Shown here: positions 9,107-10,000 of the stretch, piece by piece | Numbering within the stretch: position 1 is the stretch's first letter | Layout: every line of letters starts with the position of its first letter | NCBI RefSeq assembly: GCF_000188695.1 | Contig: NW_004754897.1 | Coordinates: forward strand, 572,845 to 582,844 | Length of the DNA stretch: 10,000 nt | Source of the DNA: Salpingoeca rosetta | Lineage: Eukaryota > Opisthokonta > Choanoflagellata > Craspedida > Salpingoecidae | Direction of reading: 5' to 3' | Translations under genes and position numbers: made by a program | Notes under the pieces: model-generated | Databases searched by the model: none | The model's input: only the letters and a program-made list of their open reading frames with translations | What the model was told of the DNA's origin: nothing

Positions 9107-10000
9107 ACAATACACGTGTGCAGACCTGTCCGAGCGCGGACGATGGGTCGGACGTCTGCGTGCTGTCGAGCAGTGATGTGCCAACACGTGTCGATGCATT
9201 GCCCGTTGCACCCGCGCCTCTCGCTGCCATTTTTGTTGAGTCAGCAGCAGCTGCCGCGTCCTCTGCGACTGTGAGGAAGGACTGTACCTCCAGTGCGGAC
9301 GGACGGGAGAGTGGATCCTGATTCCAGCAGTTGACAAACTCCGCTGTGGTGGGTGACATGCGAGGTGTGGTGGGTGGGAGTTGTGGTTGTGGTATGGGTG
9401 AGAAGAGTAGGTGCGATAACGAAGAACACGTGCACACGAGACCACGACACTTGGGCGTCCGTAAAAACAAATTATATAGCGTACACTTGCGACAGAGGAG
9501 CAGTAAACGCCAACACTTTCAAGACGCAACAACTGCACCCATGGCCCCTTCCAGCTGCTTCCGTGCTTGCAAGCAAAAAGCAGGTGGCGACGTACGTTGG
9601 AGGGGCGAGGGTGCGCGCACGAGACGCGACGTGTTCCTGACGGCGTTTGCACACGCATCCGATGTGCGGCAGTGGGCAAGCGGGTGCTTCAACTCAAGCA
9701 CCTCAACCACCAGCAGTCCCAGGCCTGTCATGTGTGAATGTAAGGGAATGGGGAAGGGAGGGGGTTAGCTATGGGCGGACTTGTCAGTGACGCACACTGT
9801 GTATGTGTGTATGTACATGTGGGGCACGTGTGGTGCCCCACTGTGTGAACAACCACGCCACACACCGCCACCATAACCATCATCACCAACATACAACAAT
9901 CGACACCACTGTCACCATCCACATCGATCAACTCACTGAAGACGTCTGCCGCGGCTGTTGCGGTGTTTGGGTCGAGCACCACCTCTGGCGCACGATAGCG
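1766..10000 (-). CDS. Multidomain kinase-RGS-tandem RBD signalling protein, 3' part of gene
   Basis: Eighteen exons, read right to left, join into 4005 nt with no internal stop and matched phase at all 17 introns. Residues are numbered from the right window edge. 1-95: kinase C-lobe, subdomains VIII-XI. 96-295: Ser/Thr/Asp/Gly-rich linker. 296-722: Gln-rich low-complexity region. 763-883: full RGS domain. 900-1120: Ser/Ala/Thr-rich region with a polybasic patch at 946-963. About 1122-1194 and 1197-1270: two ubiquitin-fold Ras-binding-like domains. The tail is Ser-rich and ends SFV. Family knowledge: RGS domains speed GTP hydrolysis by Gi/Gq-type alpha subunits, and RBDs bind GTP-loaded Ras/Rap. 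Inference: a cytoplasmic scaffold linking heterotrimeric and small G proteins with phosphorylation. The N-terminus, the rest of the kinase and any receptor part are outside the window. Confidence 0.85.
2114..2371 (-). repeat. Intron 17: TG (2158-2194), CA (2272-2335), 13-C run
   Basis: Reading the minus transcript, the intron has a GC donor, then 13 consecutive G (plus-strand C at 2339-2351), a TG-rich block, a 7-C run (plus-strand G at 2198-2204), and a CA-rich block before the CAG acceptor. Confidence 0.85.
2372..2524 (-). CDS. Exon 17: end of RBD-like domain 1, start of Raf-like RBD 2
   Basis: Fifty-one codons in phase 0 at both ends, from acceptor TGCCAG. It reads ADTGAVLPWDEPCGIVQGKE, then NLRIAFEDGSYSQIPVDEHS and TVRQ. 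The R-I-x-F-x-D-G-S-x-x-x-I-P-V start is the beta hairpin of a Ras-binding ubiquitin fold. The donor is GC (CAG then GCACGT). GT alternatives either lose phase or delete conserved RBD residues. Confidence 0.83.
2630..2680 (-). repeat. Intron 16 compact TG/CA hairpin
   Basis: The plus strand reads GTGTGTGTGTGG, a short TTATAA spacer, then ACACACACC and further CA repeats. The arms are complementary, with the loop around 2647-2652. Confidence 0.85.
2691..2790 (-). CDS. Exon 16: RBD-like domain 1 helix
   Basis: It encodes (K)SVVKATAYMPLAAAIQPFLD followed by KWHLERQLMSLYE, between acceptor CTCAG and donor GTGTGC. The strand then long helix layout matches the second RBD of RGS12/RGS14 in spacing (SV-x-x-KA ... 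L-x-x-x-I-x-P-x-x). The assignment is by pattern and neighbours. Confidence 0.82.
2933..3002 (-). repeat. (CA)n microsatellite, intron 15
   Basis: About 24 pure CA units followed by interrupted CA. In the transcript this is a UG repeat on the donor half of intron 2791-3087. The acceptor end is CCACCA-rich. Confidence 0.92.
3088..3439 (-). CDS. Exon 15: Thr/Asp/Gly-rich linker and start of RBD-like domain 1
   Basis: From acceptor GATGCAG it reads DTTDGGANSTFNQSERDTTN, a long Asp/Thr/Ala/Gly low-complexity segment including a Gly-Asp run, then LRDEQQSNGVVFRICFGNDY plus two nucleotides at donor GTGAGA. The last 13 or so residues are the first beta strand and turn of a ubiquitin-like fold. Confidence 0.82.
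3454..3541 (-). repeat. TG, (GA)n and TG composite tract, intron 14
   Basis: TG/GATG repeats, a pure (GA)n block at 3507-3525, then (TG)n to 3541. It lies on the acceptor side of intron 3440-3655; a CA block at 3604-3640 lies on the donor side. Confidence 0.9.
3656..3675 (-). CDS. Micro-exon 14 (20 nt)
   Basis: The exon lies between acceptor CCAACAG and donor GTTAGT. One nucleotide completes Thr, six codons read SAVPQS, and one nucleotide starts Asp. It is the only segment I found that takes exon 13 into exon 15 in the correct phase. A longer version upstream meets a stop or the wrong phase. This is the least certain exon in the chain. Confidence 0.6.
3827..3889 (-). CDS. Short exon 13, Ser/Glu-rich
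   Basis: It encodes GKRHSSALEALEESTVSSA plus part of a Thr codon, between acceptor CATCAG and donor GTGAGT. Phase is 2 in and 2 out. It extends the basic/Ser region of exon 12. No domain recognised. Confidence 0.78.
3890..4074 (-). repeat. Intron 12 with TG (3911-3927) and CA (4011-4073)
   Basis: The CA block (transcript UG) abuts the donor itself, so the 5' splice site reads GTGTGTGTATG. The short TG block (transcript CA) sits 20 bases from the acceptor. Confidence 0.9.
4075..4346 (-). CDS. Exon 12: Ser/Ala-rich linker with polybasic Phe/Ser patch
   Basis: Ninety codons plus two nucleotides, from acceptor CTCTCAG to a donor that runs straight into GTGTGTGT. It reads a Ser/Thr/Ala-rich run, then GRKKKRIVSLFSRKKGKKK, then MTQRKRSSLFSAFG. 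The Lys/Arg patch with Phe and Ser resembles a phosphoregulated membrane-binding or nuclear localisation sequence. SLFS occurs twice. PHSP could be a proline-directed phosphosite. Confidence 0.85.
4361..4395 (-). repeat. (TG)n microsatellite, intron 11 acceptor side
   Basis: A pure TG repeat 14 bases from the exon 12 acceptor. The donor half of the same intron holds an (ACCATC)-type repeat at about 4492-4540. Confidence 0.92.
4589..4745 (-). CDS. Exon 11: C-terminal part of RGS domain
   Basis: The exon opens with the nucleotide completing Glu and encodes HPSRHCFVPAQKEVFYLMKR, then DTYPKFLDSKRYKKAV. This matches the RGS pattern C-F-x-x-A-Q-x-x-I-x-x-L-M-x-x-D-x-Y-x-x-F-L. Acceptor ACACAG at 4746-4748 was chosen over the nearer CACAG before AAGGAA because only the former keeps the phase. 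Donor is GTGAGC. It ends in Gln-Gln-Gln. Confidence 0.92.
4746..5053 (-). other. Intron 10, degenerate TG/CA ends
   Basis: Non-coding. GTGGTGTGTG-type sequence at 4815-4867 lies towards the acceptor. ACACAAACACATGG and CGCACGCACATACA lie at 4950-4981 towards the donor. This is a degraded version of the pattern in other introns. Confidence 0.75.
5054..5166 (-). CDS. Exon 10: RGS mid-region, LNIEPKNR
   Basis: It encodes VPTAVRRIYNTYFRKEAPLW, then LNIEPKNRAPAEKALEQ plus two nucleotides at donor GTGAGT. The LNIE segment matches the VNLD segment of RGS proteins, so the second key contact Asn (Asn128 of RGS4 from memory) is present. A functional GAP is therefore plausible. Confidence 0.9.
5286..5390 (-). 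repeat. (CA)n microsatellite, intron 9
   Basis: About 100 bases of CA, followed on the right by GAGAGAGA. The transcript has UG repeats on the donor half. A TG-rich stretch at 5193-5235 lies on the acceptor side. Confidence 0.93.
5423..5523 (-). CDS. Exon 9: RGS core, EENVRFW
   Basis: It encodes LDCLQAFVRDILCEENVRFW followed by RDAQGIKSIPDEE, between acceptor CTCTAG and donor GTACTC. E-E-N-x-x-F-W is the most conserved RGS motif. Its Asn corresponds to the G-alpha switch-contacting Asn (Asn88 of RGS4 from memory). Confidence 0.93.
5755..5819 (-). repeat. (CA)n microsatellite, intron 8
   Basis: A pure CA repeat about 30 bases from the exon 8 donor (transcript UG). No strong partner tract is seen near the exon 9 acceptor. 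Confidence 0.93.
5850..5950 (-). CDS. Exon 8: N-terminal helix of RGS domain
   Basis: It reads PLDEVDLAAPEHEG and then RRWALSFEHLLADEQ(G). The W-x-x-S-F-x-x-L-L-x-x-x-x-G pattern is the canonical start of RGS domains. Acceptor is CTGCCAG and donor is GTATGC. Phase is 2 in and 1 out. Confidence 0.9.
6174..6234 (-). CDS. Short exon 7, charged lead-in to RGS domain
   Basis: The exon encodes (D)FFSILRKAKEQKEEKDLTW plus two nucleotides between acceptor GGACAG and donor GTGAGT. It is likely helical and highly charged. Phase fits both neighbours: GAC is rebuilt on the left and AAT on the right. Confidence 0.75.
6239..6400 (-). repeat. Intron 6 with TG (6239-6320) and CA (6379-6400)
   Basis: The TG block is at the exon 7 acceptor (transcript CA) and the CA block is towards the donor (transcript UG), separated by about 60 bases. 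Confidence 0.88.
6526..7805 (-). CDS. Large Gln-rich low-complexity exon 6
   Basis: The exon holds 426 codons with one spare nucleotide at each end. It starts QRKRQSPPRFSFDEDQQ, has a Q9 run, a short predicted coiled coil (EISARVMSLEKDLTAVMSRV), a Gln run of 37, then Ala/Asp/Glu-rich sequence ending in Asp repeats. The left edge is uncertain: donors GTGGGT (exon ends 6526) and GTGATG (exon ends 6532) give the same phase and differ by two residues. Reading through the donor gives a hydrophobic tail and stop at 6440. The exon looks fast-evolving and probably disordered. Confidence 0.78.
7037..7147 (-). repeat. Poly-Gln trinucleotide tract in exon 6
   Basis: Thirty-seven consecutive Gln codons, residues 515-551, a mix of CAG and CAA, with three His just before. 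A second shorter Gln run lies near 7690-7735. Confidence 0.93.
7822..7886 (-). repeat. (TG)n microsatellite, intron 5 acceptor side
   Basis: A pure TG repeat (transcript CA) 16 bases from the exon 6 acceptor. It is preceded by ACACACAC, so the junction is itself a CA/TG palindrome. Confidence 0.93.
8010..8377 (-). CDS. Linker exon 5, acidic/Gly/His then Ser-rich
   Basis: Acceptor GTGTAG and donor GTAAGT flank 122 codons plus two nucleotides. It starts LLAGKDSSDLFDTTLPDV, continues through a Gly-Asp-His-Arg-rich segment and a run of five Ser, then MPSDESMLSFLNASASHLV and VKQGVDDLVHSRTRG. An acceptor 12 nt inside the exon (AAG before GAC) is also possible and keeps frame. No known domain. Confidence 0.8.
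8446..8539 (-). repeat. (TG)n microsatellite, intron 4
   Basis: TG repeat with TGCG interruptions in its left half, in the acceptor half of intron 8378-8734. The donor half holds a C/T-rich plus-strand stretch around 8660-8720 but no CA tract. Confidence 0.93.
8735..8839 (-). CDS. Linker exon 4
   Basis: Thirty-five codons in phase 0 at both ends, from acceptor GCGCAG to donor GTACAG, encode VLSDVAYLQDAGRRLAYPQH followed by a Ser/Asp-rich stretch ending DSFKQ. No domain recognised. RRSS is a possible basophilic phosphorylation site. Confidence 0.8.
8850..8978 (-). repeat. (TG)n microsatellite, intron 3 acceptor side
   Basis: A long TG tract (pure from about 8881 to 8968) next to the exon 4 acceptor; the transcript has CA. 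Confidence 0.93.
9047..9117 (-). repeat. (CA)n microsatellite, intron 3 donor side
   Basis: A CA tract a few bases from the exon 3 donor; the transcript has UG. It is the complementary partner of the tract at 8850-8978. Confidence 0.93.
9126..9343 (-). CDS. Kinase exon 3: subdomain XI and Ala/Ser-rich linker
   Basis: It reads (P)EFVNCWNQDPLSRPSALEV, the C-W-x-x-D-P-x-x-R-P signature of TK/TKL kinases, then QSFLTVAEDAAAAADS and a Thr/Ser-rich linker ending ALGQ. The invariant Arg of subdomain XI is present. Acceptor is CCACAG; donor GTCTGC is non-consensus. Confidence 0.88.
9344..9595 (-). other. Intron 2, GTG-rich left half
   Basis: Non-coding. On the plus strand 9345-9400 is GGTGTGGTGGG-type sequence, so the transcript is CCACC-rich before the exon 3 acceptor. 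One copy of the 12-mer palindrome lies at 9564-9575. No pure microsatellite. Confidence 0.75.
9596..9724 (-). CDS. Kinase exon 2: subdomains IX-X
   Basis: The exon enters with two nucleotides completing Ser of DVFS, giving DVFSLGLLVVEVLELKHPL. It ends APSPLQ plus one nucleotide at donor GTACGT. The D-x-x-S-L-G-L-x-x-x-E-V-L pattern is kinase helix F and fits TKL-type kinases. The variable stretch after HPL (helix G region) is divergent. Confidence 0.87.
9820..9840. repeat. Perfect 8-bp hairpin in intron 1
   Basis: TGGGGCAC at 9820-9827 and GTGCCCCA at 9833-9840 are perfectly complementary around a 5-base loop, inside intron 9725-9936 between TG-rich (left) and CA-rich (right) sequence. Confidence 0.85.
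9937..10000 (-). CDS. Kinase exon 1 (partial): APE motif, subdomains VIII-IX
   Basis: The minus strand reads RYRAPEVVLDPNTATAAADVF plus one nucleotide, then donor GTGAGT. The Y-R-A-P-E-V end of the activation segment and the start of D-V-F-S are diagnostic of protein kinases. The exon continues beyond the window, so HRD and DFG motifs cannot be checked and activity cannot be judged. Confidence 0.88.

Noticed and set aside
1..10000. tRNA, rRNA, transposase or reverse transcriptase remnants
   Set aside because: I saw no conserved RNA gene and no mobile-element coding motif on either strand. This was by eye only.

Overview
The window looks like a compact, intron-rich eukaryotic genome. It holds parts of two convergent protein-coding genes. 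Most introns are about 140-360 nt, and most contain (TG)n and/or (CA)n microsatellites. The domain content (GALNT with a ricin-type lectin tail, TKL/TK-like kinase, RGS domain, Ras-binding-like domains, poly-Q) suggests Holozoa. A choanoflagellate such as a Salpingoeca-type genome is my best guess, but this is inference and no taxonomic marker is present.

Positions 1-1387, plus strand: the 3' end of a polypeptide N-acetylgalactosaminyltransferase gene. I rebuilt six exons. They encode the end of the catalytic-to-lectin linker and all three ricin-B beta-trefoil repeats, ending at a TGA. The three QxW motifs and the six Cys are visible. Every exon junction keeps phase.

Positions 1388-1765: the convergent intergenic/3'UTR interval, with a TG tract on the left and a CA tract on the right.

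Positions 1766-10000, minus strand: the 3' part of one large gene, rebuilt as 18 exons. They total 4005 nt of continuous, phase-consistent coding sequence (1334 residues plus TAG), and the 5' end lies beyond the right edge of the window. In order the product has: the C-terminal half of a TKL/TK-like kinase C-lobe (APE, DVFSLG, CW..DP..RP); Ser/Gly/Asp-rich linkers; a large low-complexity exon with 37 consecutive Gln; a complete RGS domain; a polybasic Lys/Phe/Ser stretch; and two tandem ubiquitin-fold Ras-binding-like domains resembling RGS12/RGS14. It ends in a class I PDZ-ligand-like C-terminus. Kinase followed by RGS and tandem RBDs differs from GRKs (RGS before or around the kinase) and from RGS12/14 (no kinase). 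It suggests a single scaffold joining kinase, G-alpha GAP and Ras/Rap inputs.

Two DNA-level patterns stand out. First, in roughly half or more of the introns of both genes the transcript carries TG repeats near the 5' splice site and CA repeats near the 3' splice site, so the intron ends could pair. Second, a near-palindromic 12-mer, TGCYTGCARGCA, occurs seven times in exons, introns and across a splice site.
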